A DNA stretch of 64,000 bases from Aureococcus anophagefferens (lineage: Eukaryota > Sar > Pelagophyceae > Pelagomonadales > Pelagomonadaceae): NCBI RefSeq assembly GCF_000186865.1, contig NW_008705578.1:457635-521634 (forward strand), given 5' to 3'. Made by a program: the position numbers and the translations under genes. This document shows, piece by piece, positions 19,226 to 31,290 of this stretch; the first letter of the stretch is position 1; each line of letters opens with the position of its first letter. The notes beneath the pieces are model-generated. The model was given only the letters and a program-made list of their open reading frames with translations, ran no database searches and was not told where the DNA came from.

Positions 19226-19639
19226 TCATCGCGCGCTCTCGAGGCGGAGCCGCCAGCGCGCCGCGCCGACCTTGCGCGCGCGCCGCACGCCGCACTCCCA
19301 GTCGTGGAGGAACGTCTGGAGCAGAGCAGTGATGTCGCCGTTCGGCTCGTCGTCGAGCGCGAGGATGACCTCCCGCTCGTCGGCGCCGCGCGAGATCGTC
19401 CATCTCGTCGGCAGGCCGACGGCCGCGAGGATCGGCGCGTTCGCGAACAGCGAGCGGATGTCGTCGACGATCTGTTCGTAGTAGGGGCCCTCGTCGAGGT
19501 CGACGAAGCCCTTGATGATCGCGCCCTTTTTGGGAGACGGTTTGCGCGGGTGCGGGCTGGGGAGGTCGAGGTCGAAGAGGGCGTGCTCGCGGCGGTAGAA
19601 GTGGCTGTTGCGGAGCATCGTAAAGGGCTGGTCGAGCAT
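19226..19639 (-). CDS. Small unknown protein
   Basis: A 137-residue ORF (MLDQPFTMLRNSHFYRREH...) follows the tyrosinase gene tail to tail, 18 bases apart. It has a balanced composition unlike the Arg-rich antisense shadows of this genome: acidic patches (DLDEGPYYEQIVDDIRSLF), hydrophobic positions spaced as in folded proteins, and EVILALDDEPNGDITALL. No domain, signal peptide or TM helix is recognised. Function unknown. Confidence 0.5.
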   Translation of the reverse strand: MLDQPFTMLRNSHFYRREHALFDLDLPSPHPRKPSPKKGAIIKGFVDLDEGPYYEQIVDDIRSLFANAPILAAVGLPTRWTISRGADEREVILALDDEPNGDITALLQTFLHDWECGVRRARKVGAARWRLRLESAR

Positions 19640-19731
19640 GGTAGACGGGGCTGGCGGCTGGCTGCTGGAGCGCGCTGGGCAGCACCGGTCTTTGATTGCG
19701 TTGGTTCGCGACGATGCGTTAGGTTCTCTGC

Positions 19732-19776
19732 GGGCAGCCTCATGCTTCCTGACAATCCGGGAATGAGAGGCTGCCC
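19732..19776. repeat. 45-bp hairpin with GGGCAGCCTCAT arms
   Basis: GGGCAGCCTCAT (19732-19743) pairs with ATGAGAGGCTGCCC (19763-19776) around a 19-base loop. It lies between the small minus-strand gene and the 5S gene. The GGGCAG tip recalls the introner ends, but no flanking target duplication is visible. Confidence 0.6.
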
Positions 19777-19806
19777 GATCCGAACCGCTTGTGCTTGTTT
19801 GCTGTG

Positions 19807-19814
19807 TTTATAAA
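19807..19814 (+). promoter_or_regulatory. TATA-like box of the 5S rRNA gene
   Basis: TTTATAAA, inside the palindrome GTTTATAAAC, lies about 31 to 24 bases before the 5S start at 19838, the usual TATA spacing. External TATA elements for 5S genes are known in some plants and fungi; use here is inference from position in an otherwise GC-rich region. Confidence 0.6.
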
Positions 19815-19837
19815 CAGTTTTGCCTGTGAACGTAACA

Positions 19838-19953
19838 CGAGCGACCATATCATTCGGAGAGCACCGCTTCCCGTCAGCTCAGCGAAGTTAAGCCGGATCG
19901 AGCTTGGTTAGTACTACGGTGGGTGACCACGTTGGAATCCCGAGTGTTGCTCG
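19838..19953 (+). rRNA. 5S ribosomal RNA
   Basis: The 116-nt sequence contains the conserved 5S blocks GCGAAGTTAAGC, GGTTAGTACTACGGTGGGTG and GACCACGTTGGAATCCCGAG in order. The ends CGAGCGAC and GTTGCTCG form an 8-bp helix I with one G-U pair, which fixes both boundaries. The internal promoter region (box A-like GAAGTTAAGC through the GGTGGGTGACC block) is present. It is a single copy here, not an array and not linked to 18S-28S sequence. Confidence 0.95.
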
Positions 19954-19971
19954 TTTTTTTTTTTTTTTTTT
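19954..19971 (+). terminator. RNA polymerase III terminator, 18 T residues
   Basis: An uninterrupted run of 18 T directly follows the 3' end of the 5S RNA, far longer than the 4-6 T that normally suffice for Pol III termination. From here to 20194 I see only the presumed promoter of the giant gene. Confidence 0.9.
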
Positions 19972-20194
19972 CCCCTTTCGGCCCCTATTTGCGACGATTC
20001 GGCGTATTTAACCGTGGCACAGGGAGATTGGCAATCACGCTTCCAGATGCGAGAGGTCGCCGGCGCATGGTCAACGGCGCGCTTAAACCTTGAAGATTGG
20101 AAGGTCGGCTCCCCAGATATATCATAGATCATGCCCAGACGAGATTGAGTGGTTTCCAGCGTCGAGAGAGGCTGCCCTTCGACGTTCTGCAGCC

Positions 20195-23100
20195 ATGATG
20201 CGCGGCGTCGTCCTCGCGAGCCTCCTGGCCGCGGCCCGCGGCGCGGCGTCGTGGAACGAGTCCTACGTCGACGGGCTGCTCCACGCCGGCGCCGTGGCGA
20301 AGGTCGAGGGGCTGCTGCCGGCGTCGTCGTTCCGGCTCGACGCGCTCGTCGCCGCGCTGGGCGACGCGGCCTGGGCCGAGCCCCTGGTGCACCTGAGCTC
20401 GGAGCGCGGGGCGCAGGCGGCGCTCGGGTCCTACGCCGACGTCGCCGCCGCCGTCGCCGCGGGCGACGCGAGCGCCGTGCTGCGCCTCGAGAAGCTCGCG
20501 GCGCCCGGCGCCGCGGTCGCCGCGGCCCTCGGCGGCGACGGCCTCGGGTGGGCCCTGGACCGCGGCGACAGCGTGCACGTCTACTGGAGCGGGCCCGGCG
20601 GCGCGGCGCTCAGGAACCACACGGACCCGTCGGAGATCCTCGTCGTGCAGCTCTCGGGGACCAAGGCGTGGCTCGTCTGCGCGGAGCCGCCGCGGAGCCC
20701 CTTCGAAGACGCCGAGGCGAAGCTCGACCGGTGCGCGTCCTACGACGACGTCGAGATGGCCGGCCGCGCCTGCGAGACGCTCACGCTCGGGCCCGGCGAC
20801 GCGCTCGCGATCCCGCCGCGGACCGTGCACTCGGCGCGCGCGGTGGGCGGCGAGTCCGTGCACCTCACGCTCCAGCGCGCCGGCGCGCGGCCGGCCTGCG
20901 GCGACGTCGACGAGGAGGCGGGCTACGGCGCCGCCCTGCGCGCCGCCGGCGCCCGGGACGCGCTCGTCGCCATGGCGGACGCCGGCGTGTTCCCGCCGGA
21001 CGTCGCGCTCGAGGACGCGGACGCCGCGGCGCGCAGCGACGGCCTCGCCGAATTCGCCATCGGCGACGACGACGTCGCCGACGCCTGGCGCCGCGCCGCG
21101 CGGGCCCAGGGCTGGGCGGGGCTCGACGCGCTCGCGGCGCCCGCGACGCTCACCGTCGGCGCGGGCGACGCGCTCGAGGCCGCCGTCGTGTCCCTGGCGA
21201 CGCGGCGCGCGCCCGCCGGCGGCTGCGCGGGCCTCCGCGCGGTCTTCGGCGCCTTCGCCGCGTTCGACGACGAGGCGGCCTGCGCCGCGGCCGCCGCGTT
21301 CGCGGCCGCGCTCGACGGCGCGGGCGCCGTCTCCGTCGCCGCGGACCGCGACGGGTCCCCGCGCGTCGCCGTCGAGCGCGGCGCGCTGGCCGACGTCGCC
21401 GTCGACGGCGCGTCCCGCGGCGCCGCCGCCGACGACTTCTTCGCCGCCGTGGCGGCGGCGGCGCCCGCGGCGAGCGGGCCGCTCGCGAAGCTGCGCGCGT
21501 GCGCGGCCAGGGCCGCGACGGCGCTGTCCGCGACGTTCGCCGTCGACGACGGCTCCGTCGAGGTCGGCCTGGCGGCGCCGCGGGGCGCCCTGCCCCAGGT
21601 GCTCGACTGCGTCGCCGAGTCGGGCGTCGTCGACGCGTCGCGCGACGGCGCGACGGGCCTCCGCGTGACGCTCGCCGCGTCCGGCGCGGTCACCGGCGCG
21701 GCGACGGTGACCTCCGCCGCGGGCGGCGACGTCGCGCTCGCGCGGCGCCGCGCGCTCCAGACGACGACCTGGCGCGTGGGCAACGCCTGCGCCGTCGGCA
21801 CCTACGGCAGCGGCTACGAGTGCGCGAGCTGCAACGAGGAGTGCGACGTGCAGCACTGGTCCGGCGCGTACTACGAGTACTCCTGCGACAGCGGCTGCAC
21901 GAGCTGCGCGTCGTGCCCGGAGTGCGAGCCGGGCACCTACCAGCCCTACACGGCCCAGACCTACTGCTACAGCTGCCCGACGGGCACGTACGCGCCGTCG
22001 AACGGGCTGACGGCGTGCACGGTCTGCGAGGTCGGCAAGTACGCCATGGCCGCCGGGAGCTGCGCCTGCACGCTCTGCGAGCCGGGCACCTACGCCCCGG
22101 CCACGGAGACGGTGCTCTGCACGGAGTGCGAGGCCGGCCGCTACCAGTCGGCCTTCGGGGCCACGACGTGCTACGACTGCCCCGAGGGCTTCTTCTGCCC
22201 GACGCAGGCCGACGGCGCCACGGCGTGCCCCGCGGGCAAGTACTCGGGCGCGAACGCCGAGGACTGCATCTCGTGCCCGGACGGCTACTACAGCGACGCG
22301 GACTGCGACGGCGACGACGCGGACGCGTGCTCGGGCGGCATCACGTCGTGCGAGCCCTGCGCCGCGGGGACCTACCCGTCGACGTCCAACGCCTACTGCA
22401 TCTCCTGCGACGCCGGCACCTACTCGCCGGGCGGCCAGGAGACCTGCACGGAGTGCCCCGCGGGCGCGTACTGCGGCACGGGCTCCTCGAGCTACACGAT
22501 CTGCGAGGCGGGCAAGTACGCCATCTCCGGGAGCTCGTCCTGCTCCTCCTGCGCCGCGGGCCGCTTCCTCGCGGACGACGGCGCGACGCTCGAGGCCCAC
22601 GACACGGGCAACGACTGCGTCGTCTGCGACGCGGGCCGCTACAGCGCGTCGTCGGCGTCCGGGTCGTGCGCCGCGTGCGCGGAGGGCACCTTCCTATGGG
22701 ACGAGACGCTCCTGGACGAGCTGCTCCACGACAACGCCAACGATTGCTCGTCGTGCCCCGAGGGCACCTACAGCGGCGCCGGCGCGTCGTCGTGCGCGGC
22801 CTGCGACGCGGGCACGTTCGCGGCGGGCGAGGGCAACAGCGCGTGCGAGGTCTGCGCCGCGGGGTCCTACGTCGTCGAGGCCCAGCAGGGCGCCTGCCTG
22901 CCCTGCGCGGCGGGCAAGTACAACGACGACGCCGGCACCGACGCGTCGAACCACGACGAGAGCGCCGACTGCCTGAGCTGCGACGCGGGCAAGTTCAGCG
23001 AGGACGCCGGGTCGACGGCGTGCGACGACTGCGCCGCTGGCACCTTCGCGAGCGGCGTGGGCAACAGCGACTGCAACGTGTGCTACGCGGGCACCTACAG

Positions 23101-26100
23101 CCTCGGCGCCGCGGCGACGTGCGCGCACTGCCCGGCGCAGACGTCCCTCGCGGACGAGGGCACCGCGGCGTCCGCGCACGACTCCGAGGACGACTGCCTG
23201 GGCTGCGGCGAAGGCCTCTGGTGCGCCAGCGGCGGCTGCCACGAGTGCACGGACTGCGAGCTCTGCACGAACGAGAACCACGAGCCCACGTTCGCCGTCG
23301 GCGACGCGACGCTGGACTTGGGCGCCGTCGACGAGAACGGCGGCTTCGCCATCATCGGCGAGCTGGGCGCGTCGGACATCGAGAACGACTACCTGGACTA
23401 CGTGATCACGGCCGGCGACGACGCGGGCCTCTTCAGCGCCGCGAACAACATCCTCTACGTCGTCGCCGACGCCGGTCTGGATTTCGAGACGGCGACGAGC
23501 TACACGCTGACCATCGAGGCGACGGAGGCGTACACGACGGAGCAGTACTCCGCGACCTGACGGTGCTCGTGACCGTCAACGACGTCAACGACATCGCCAT
23601 GACGGCCGCGTCGCCGTCGACGCTCTCGGTGGTCGGCGGCGAGGCCGTCGTCATCACGGGCGCGAACCTCGGGCCCTACGGCGACGCCGCGGGCGTCGAC
23701 GTGACCATGACCTACGGCAACGGCGCCGACGGCGCGACCTACTACGCCTACGGCTGCTCCGTGACGACGCCGGGCACGGAGATCACGTGCTCCACGGACG
23801 AGGGCGTCGGCGCGCTCCACTCCTGGACCGTGACCATCGCGGCGCCCGGCGCGACGACGTGGACGGCGACGGGCGCGTTCACGACGTCCTACGCGGGGCC
23901 GACGCTGGCCTCCGTGACGACGACCGCGGACCTCGCGACGGCCGGCGGCGAGGCCGTCGCGCTCGGCGGCTCCGAGTTCGGCCCGCGGTGCGACGGCTAC
24001 TGCGGAGAAGGAGAGAAGCCCTGCGGCGGCGCGTGCGTCGAAACGTCCGCGACCTGCGCGAGCGCGCCGGCCGACGACGCGCTCTGCGGGGCGTGGCTCG
24101 CGGACACGGTCCGCGTGTTCTACGCCGCGGACGCCGACGACCTGGGCTCGTCCTGGGCCTGCGCGTCCGTCGACGTGTCGTCGTCGGACGGGGGCGAGCT
24201 CACGTGCGTGACGGGCGCGGGCTACGGCACCGCGGGCTACTGGGTCGTGCTCGTCGGGTCGCCGGGCGCGAACGCGGCGTACACGTACCGAACGGAGGAC
24301 TTGCACGACGCCACCGTGTCCTACGCGGCGCCGAGCATCTCGGGCATCGCGACGGCCGACGGCACGGCCATCACCATGCTGCCCACGATCGGCGGCACGA
24401 CCATGGTCGTCGCGGGCGCGAACTTCGGCGCCGCCGACGACCTCGCGTCCGTGTCCGTCGACATGCACGCGAACCAGGGCGACGGCGACGGATGGGTCGA
24501 CCTCGAGGACTGCGCCATCACCGTGGACCACACGGAGATCACGTGCGTCCTCCCGGAGCGCGGCGGCGTCGACTATCACTGGCGCGCGACGCGCGCGGGC
24601 CTGACGAGCGACGCTTCTACCGTGCTCACGAAATACGCCCCGCCGACGGTCACGGGCGTGAGCGGCGCGCTCACGATTTCGTCGACGGCGGGCGGCGCGA
24701 CGATCTACGTCCACGGCGACAACTTTGGCTTGACGTGGATGGAGTCGTCGTTCACCTACGGCCCTTTGCCCGACGCGGACCTCTACTCGGGCACCTGCTC
24801 CGTCACGGTGAAGCACGAGCGCGCGGCCTGCACGACGGGCCCGGGCACGGGCTCCGGCCACGCGCTCAAGTTCACGCTCTGGGGCCAGGAGTCCGTCGTC
24901 TTCGACGCGGGCGTCGGCTACGGCACGCCGTACATCACCTTCTACGAGAACTTCTACTCGAGCGACCCGGACCGCGACGGCTTCCTCACGGCGGGCGGCG
25001 AGAAGATCGTCGTGCACGGCGGCAACTTCGGCGCCGACGACTCCAAGATCGACGCGGTCACGTTCGGGCCCAGCGGCTACGAGTACCAGACCTGCGACGT
25101 CGACGGCGCCTACGGCGCGCCGGGCTGCGGCTGCGTCGTCGCGTTGGACCACGAGGCGCTGGAGTGCAACACGACGGCGGCCGTGGGCATGAACCACCAG
25201 TGGAAGGTCATCATCGACGGCCAGCACTCGACGACGCCGTCGACGAAGACGCAGCCGCCGTCCGTTGACGCGATCGTGATCGTCGGCAACGAGAGCGTCG
25301 CGGCCGTCGCGGCCGTCGGCGGCGGCGAGGTCGTGCGGATTCTGGGTGCGAACTTTGGCGCGGAGCAGGACAAGGTCGAGGGCGTCAGTTACGGGCCGAG
25401 CGGCGCGGAGTACGCCGCGCGCAACTGCACGCTCCTCGGCGACGGCGCGCTCGAGTGCCTGACGTCGCCGGGCATCGGCGAGGAGCTTTCCTTCACGGTG
25501 GTCGTCGCGGACCAAGCGTCCGAGCCCGGCGGCGTGTTGAGCTACGCGGCGCCGGAGATCTTCGCCATCGCGCCCGCGGCCGCGGAGACGGCCGGCGGCG
25601 CGCTCCTCGTCATCAACGGCACCAACCTCGGCCTGGACTACTACATGTCGTATTTAGAGGTGCTCGTCGACGGCGCCGTCGTCGCCCTCGACGGCGCGGA
25701 GCTCACGCGCGCGACGCCGGGGAGCTCGGGCTACACGTACGCGTGCGGCGACGGCCTCGAGTGCGTCGCGCTCGTCGCGCCGCCCATGGGCGACGCCGTC
25801 CACACGTGCGCGGTTTCCGTGCGCGTGGGCTCGACGGAGCACCCGTCCATCGTGCTGTCGAGCGGCGAGGTGAGCTACGAGTACGACGGCCCCGTCATCA
25901 CGTCGCTGTCGACGGCGGACGGCGACACGTTCGGCACGGTCAAGTGCGAGATTCTCGGCCACAACTTCGGGGCCAGCGCGAACCTGGGGAGCGTCTACGT
26001 CAACGGCGCGAAGATCCCCGCGGCGCAGATCAGCGAGTACGGCCACAATCGCATCGTCCTGCTCTACCTCGGGGGCGTCACGGGCGTGCTCTACGTGGAG

Positions 26101-29100
26101 CTCGGCGCCAAGGCGTCCGACGAGATGAGCTTCGAGATCCGCTCGCCGCGCCTGGTCACGGAGGACTCCCGCTTCAAGCCGGACGCCGACGGCTACCGCA
26201 CGACGGGCACGACGGCCGACGGCGACCAGCGGTTCGTCACCGTCGCGGGCTACCACTTCTCGGGCTCGATGGAGGTCTGGGTCGGGGCCGAGGAGGTGCT
26301 CGACGGCAACGGCGACCAGCGCTTCGGCGTCCAGGCCGAGATCGTCGGCGACCTGGAGGAGGTCGACGACGTCCTGACGACGCTCGACATCGACGACACG
26401 TGCCGGAGCCTCACGTTCAAGGTGCCCGAATCCGCGGGCGCGCGCGAGATCATCACCGTCTTCTCCGGCGGCTACCCGTCCTACGTCGGCAACACGTCCG
26501 CCGACGCGCTCTACATCAACTACCTGCCGCCGTCCATCGACAGCGTCTCCGCGACGCTCGTCGGCACCGCGGGCGGCGACGAGCTCGCGCTCGCGGGCGA
26601 CAACTTCGGCCCCGCCGAGGACGCCGTGAGCCTCGGCGGCGTCGCGTGCGCCGTCGTCTCCTGGAGCCACACGACCGTTGTGGTGACGGCGCCGCCGGGC
26701 GAGGGCGCGGGGCTGTCGCTGGTCGTCGAAGCCGCGGACCAGGCCGCGTCCGTCGGCGTCGGCTACAACCCGCCGGTCGTCGCCTCCGTGGACCCGCCGA
26801 GCCTCAGCCTCACGAACGCGGGCGGGCTGATCACGATCACGGGCTCCGACTTCGGGCTCGACCCCGTCGTCTCCCTGCCGCTCGACGCGGACCGCGCCGT
26901 CGCGACGTCCGTGGTCAGCCACGACCACTCGACCATCGTGCTGAGCGTCGGCGCGGGCCAGGGCCGCAACGACCTCACGATCGACGTCGCCGGCCAGGTC
27001 GCCATCGAACCCTACGCCTACGCGGCGCCCGTCGTCGCGTCGTCGTCGCCCGACGAGGCCGCGACCGAGGGCGGCGTCGCCATGACGATCGCGGGGTCGC
27101 ACCTCGGCGTCGGCAGCGACTACGTCGTGTCCTTTCAGATCGACGGCGCGACGCTCTTCTCGACGGCGGACGGGAGCCTCGTCGTGTCGTCCTACGCGAC
27201 GGACGCCATCGAGCTCCTGTCGCCCGAGGGCGAGGCGTCGGGCCCGATGACCGTCGTCGTCGCGGCGTGCGGATCCGTCGACGACCCGGACAGCTGCGTC
27301 GCCAGCGGCGAGGCCGTGACCTTCACGTTCTCGCCGCCGAAGATCTACTACGTCGCCGTCGAGGCCTTCGACGGGTCCCTCCTGCGCCCCTTCGCGGGCT
27401 GCTACGTGCCCGAGGGCGAGACCGAGGAGGTCTGCGTCGACGCGTCCTGCGACCGGACGGCGGCCTGCAAGGGCGCGACGCTCGACGGCTGCGACCTCCG
27501 CACGCGGGGCGGCGCGGAGGTCGTGCTCTACGGCGCCAACTTCGGGCTGTCGCTCCCGACGATCGTCTTCGACGGCGCGCCCGTGGACGCGGAGCTCGTG
27601 TCGCACGACGCGGGCCACTCGACGCACGCGCTCGTCAAGTTCGTGCTCCCCGCCGGGAGCGGCAGGGACCTCGACGTCGTCGTCGAGGCCGGCGGCACGG
27701 CGAGCGCGGCGGCGGCCTTCGCCTACGACCCGCCGTGCGTCACGTCCGTGTACCCGAACGCGCCCGACGCGTCCGGGTCCGTGCTCAACATCAACGGCCA
27801 CAACTTCGGCGAGACCGACGACGCCGCGGGCAACGTCTCCATCGTCATCGGCGGCCTCGAGTGCGGGCCCGTCGTCGTCGGCGCGACGACGCTCCCCGCG
27901 TGGCAGACCGACGGCGGCAACGCGTACCTCTACTGCGCGACGCCGCGGCTCACCGTCGGCGTCAAGGACGTCAACATCACGGCCGCGGGCCAGTCCGTCT
28001 ACTACGCCGAGTCGGAGGCGATGATCTCCTTCTCCTGCGCGAACGACCACTACGGCCAGGTCGCGGACCAGGTCTACGTCGAGGCCGACGGGTCGTGCCA
28101 CGAGGAGTGCGTCGAGGACGACGCGCGGGCCTGCGCCGTCGTCCACCTGCCCGACGGCAACGTGAAGAACTGCACCGTGCTGACGCGCGAGGACGAGTAC
28201 TGCCTCGAGTGCCCGCTCGGGTCCATGTGCGACGCGTGGACGACCGTCTACCCCATCGAGCCCTACGCCGAGTCCGGCTACTACCGCCTGGACCTGGGCG
28301 ACGCGGGGGAGTACGACGTCTCCTGCGACGCCTTCCGCGAGCACCGGCCCTTCTACTGCTACGACTTCTCGCCGTGCTCGCCCGCGGACGCGTGCGTCGG
28401 CGCGAACGAGTGCGCCGAGGGCTACACGCAGACGAAGTGCTCGAAGTGCTGCGACGTCTCGCGGAGCCGCAACGCCGACGGCTCGAAGAATCCGGAGTGC
28501 TGGAACGACGCGAAGACGGAGGAGATGCTCTACTACCGGGCCTACGGCGAGTGCGTCGAGTGCCCGACGTCGCAGGCCTGGCTCATCGCGCTCCTCGTCG
28601 TCGGCGCCGCGGGCGCGGGCGGCCTGGCGTACCTGCTGAAGAAGCGCCGGGTCGAGATCGCCGTGCTGGCCATCGGCGTGGACTACCTGCAGGTGCTGAG
28701 CGTCTTCGCGGGCACGGAGATCGCGTGGCCGCGGGTGCTCCGCGACTTCTACCGGAACCTGGCGGTGATCAACCTCGATTTCTTGGACATCTTCCCGCCG
28801 GAGTGCTCGCTCGCCATGAGCTACGAGCAGTCCTGGCTCGCCGTCGAGTTCGCGCCGCTGATCCTGGCGGCGGCGTGCTACCTCGTCTTCCTCGTCGTCT
28901 ACACGTACCAGGTCTGCGCGAACGCGCACAACCGCCGCGAGATGAAGAAGAAGCTCGCGCGCCTGCGGGGCCAGCTCACGTCGGCCCTGCTGTACGGGTT
29001 CTACTTCGTCTACCTCTACATCGCGGAGAACACGCTCGACGTGCTCAACTGCGCGCGCGTGGAGAACCCCGACGGCGCGCGCACGGAGGAGGAGTACCTC

Positions 29101-30423
29101 ATGAGCGACCCGTCCGAGCTCTGCTGGACCGAGGGCGAGACGCAGGCGCGGCTCTACCCCGTGGCCATCGGGTTCATCTTCGTCTACATCTTCGGCTACC
29201 CCCTGCTGCTCTTCTGGCTCCTCAAGTCGAAGGAGACGCGGAGCCTCATCTACGACGACCAGCTGCTGCGCTACATGCACAAGGGCGGCCACGAGGAGGG
29301 CCTGAGCCCCTACCTCGCGACCGTCGCGAAGACGCGCGCGAAGCTGGGGCTGCTCTACTACCGCTTCAAGCCCGACATGCCCTACTGGATCGTCGTCGTC
29401 GTGCTCCGGAAGATGTGCCTCGCGATCACGACGATCATGTTCCACTCGTCGGCGTCGTTCCAGCTCGCGACGCTGCTGCTCATCCTCTTCTCCTCGCTCG
29501 TGCTCCAGATGCGGCACCTGCCCTACTCGTCGCCCGCGCTCGGCACGGACGTGCTCCGCCTCGAGGACGAGCGGCTGAAGCGCCTCGAGGAGGAGGAGAA
29601 GGCGAGCCCGAACTACAAGGACCAGGCCGCGCGCAAGGCGCGGACGAAGATCATCAACTTCGACGGCTACAAGGCCCACCCCAAGGTGACGAACGTCTCC
29701 GCGAAGTTCGTCTTCGAGTACAACACGGTCGAGGGCCTGCTCCTGTCCTGCTCCGTGCTCATCTGCCTCTTCGGCGTCATGCTCGACTCGGACTACCTCG
29801 AGGACGGCAAGCACAAGTCCGTCCGCGAGGCCATCACGATCCTCACGCTCTTCATCATCTCCGTCTCGCTCGCCTACTTCGGCGCGGTCATCTGGCACGA
29901 GATCGTCTCCGAGCTCTTCCCGTTCCTCAAGTGCACGCCCTGCCTCGAGAACCGGGTCCAGGTCAAGGAGCGCGCGTCGACCTTCGACAAGAACATCGAG
30001 CTCGCCGAGGGCAACTTCAACCGGCGCGCGGCGCGGCCCGAGAAGGTGCAGGACGCGGACCTCATGTCCGTCGAGGAGCAGCTCCAGATGAAGGCGCTCC
30101 TCGCGAAGATGCAGGACGAGAACCGCGCGCTCAAGAAGGACCTCGCCGCGGCGTCCAAGGACGACGCCAAGACCGCGACGAAGGTCGTCAAGAAGAAGAA
30201 GGGCTTCGCCAACGTCTTCTCGTCGTCGAGCAAGACCGTCGCGCACCGCGGCTCCGCGGCCATGGACGGCGCGTCGGGCTTCTCCAAGGACGCGTCGGAG
30301 CAGATCGCGACGCCCACGGCGGCGAGCAACCCCATGATGTTCAAGAAGCCCTCGGCGACGACGCCCAAGCCGCCGAAGCCCGCGCCGGCGTCGCCCAAGC
30401 CGCCGCCGGCGCCCACGCCCTAG
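20195..30423 (+). CDS. Giant membrane protein: cupin, Cys-rich repeats, cadherin-like, many TIG domains, multi-TM (one frame break)
   Basis: The start at 20195 (MMRGVVLASLLAAARG) gives a signal peptide. Residues ~30-260 are a JmjC/cupin-like oxygenase fold with LRNHTDPSEIL (H-x-D) near 141 and PPRTVHSA (distal His) near 211. A Cys-rich GCC2/GCC3 (ephrin-receptor-like) region spans 21770-23290, then a cadherin-like module with VTVNDVND at 23570. More than a dozen IPT/TIG domains (GGEAVVITGANLGPYG type) run to ~28030, then a Cys cluster, several TM helices between 28570 and 29930 and a charged, coiled-coil-like cytoplasmic tail. The frame breaks once near 23550-23560: one extra base would join YSAT to LTVLVTVNDVND. 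Everything either side is intact over 10 kb, so an assembly error or very recent mutation is likelier than an old pseudogene. Confidence 0.85.
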
Positions 30424-30498
30424 CGACGCGCGCCGCCGCCCCCCGCCCCGACCGGCCGCGCTCCTTCCCCTCCGTTCCCGCCTACCGGAGCGCGCGTC

Positions 30499-31137
30499 TT
30501 ACGAGTCGTCGCCCCGCGAGTCCCGCCGCTTCCGGGGGCCGTCGTCGCCCGCGGCGGGCCGCTTGCGCCGCTGCGCGTCGAAGCGCGCGTCGCGCTCGCG
30601 GTCCTTGCGCTTCTTGTCCGCCTTCATGAGCGCCTTGTAGGCGTCGGGCGCCATGTACTCGCGCAGGAGGAAGAAGAAGACGCCGCCCGCGGTCCGCTTC
30701 CGCGACCCGTCGGCGGTCTTCATGCCGCCGCCGCGCTGCGTCGCGATGACGCGCTTCGTCAGGCGCTTCGCCTTCTTGGCGCCGACGGCGACGACGGCCG
30801 CGCGCAGGAGCTCCATGTTCCGCTCGCCGAGCGCGTTCCGCGCGTTCCGCGTCGCGTGGAAGTCGCGCTTGGAGAGCCGGTCGTCGGCGGCGGCCGGCCC
30901 GCGCGCGGCGCCGAGGGCGCCGTCGAGCTTGCGGGGCGCGCTCGGCGCCGGCGCCTCGTCGAGCATCTCGCGCTCCTCGCCGTCCTCGATGTCCTCGCCG
31001 GTCTCCATGCGCGCGATGGCGCCGATGATGTAGTCGATGTCGTCCTCGGTGGCCTCCGGCGCGATGGCGATGTCTTCGCTGATGTCGCCGAGGCCCTCGA
31101 CGCCGAGCGACGTGTAGTTCTCTGTGGGCCCGGCCAT
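30499..31137 (-). CDS. PHAX-like snRNA-export adaptor
   Basis: The 212-residue product has the RNA-binding signature of PHAX: a helical block (ARNALGERNMELLRAAVVAVG), then ATQRGGGMKTADGSRKRTAGGVFFFLL, matching the family's E-x-x-GG ... RRTPGGVF-x-x-LL core. The N-terminus is acidic (EDDIDYIIGAIARMETGED) and the C-terminus basic (KKRKDRERDARFD...), consistent with a nuclear adaptor with a localisation signal. In animals PHAX binds capped snRNA and recruits CRM1; here it is shorter than animal PHAX. It shares a ~180-bp promoter region with the divergent oxygenase-like gene. Confidence 0.85.
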   Translation of the reverse strand: MAGPTENYTSLGVEGLGDISEDIAIAPEATEDDIDYIIGAIARMETGEDIEDGEEREMLDEAPAPSAPRKLDGALGAARGPAAADDRLSKRDFHATRNARNALGERNMELLRAAVVAVGAKKAKRLTKRVIATQRGGGMKTADGSRKRTAGGVFFFLLREYMAPDAYKALMKADKKRKDRERDARFDAQRRKRPAAGDDGPRKRRDSRGDDS

Positions 31138-31261
31138 GCTCTCTCTTTTAAAAACTTCACTTGCAGAGAGATGTCGCAGCCTGTGTCAAAAATCGAGAGG
31201 AATGGCCTAATCAATGGGCATGGCGCCAGGGCATGGGCCCATCAATCAATCCAGTCAAGTA

Positions 31262-31290
31262 CGCAGCGCTAAAATGTTCGCGCAGCGCTA
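31262..31290. promoter_or_regulatory. Repeated GCAGCGCTA motif in a shared divergent promoter
   Basis: GCAGCGCTA occurs at 31263-31271 and 31282-31290, 19 bases (about two helical turns) apart, containing the palindrome AGCGCT. It lies in the ~180 bases between the PHAX-like start (31137, minus) and the oxygenase-like start (31318, plus), nearer the latter. A binding-site pair is inference. Confidence 0.4.

Noticed and set aside
19732..19776. Hairpin with GGGCAG ends as a further introner copy
   Set aside because: No flanking direct repeat, only 45 bp long, and no shared core with the two real copies.
25654..30246. Very long antisense ORF (1,530 codons) opposite the giant TIG gene
   Set aside because: Its product is almost only Arg, Ala, Val, Asp and Gly with no domain. 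In ~70% GC sequence, stop codons are rare in antisense and shifted frames, so long shadows are expected.
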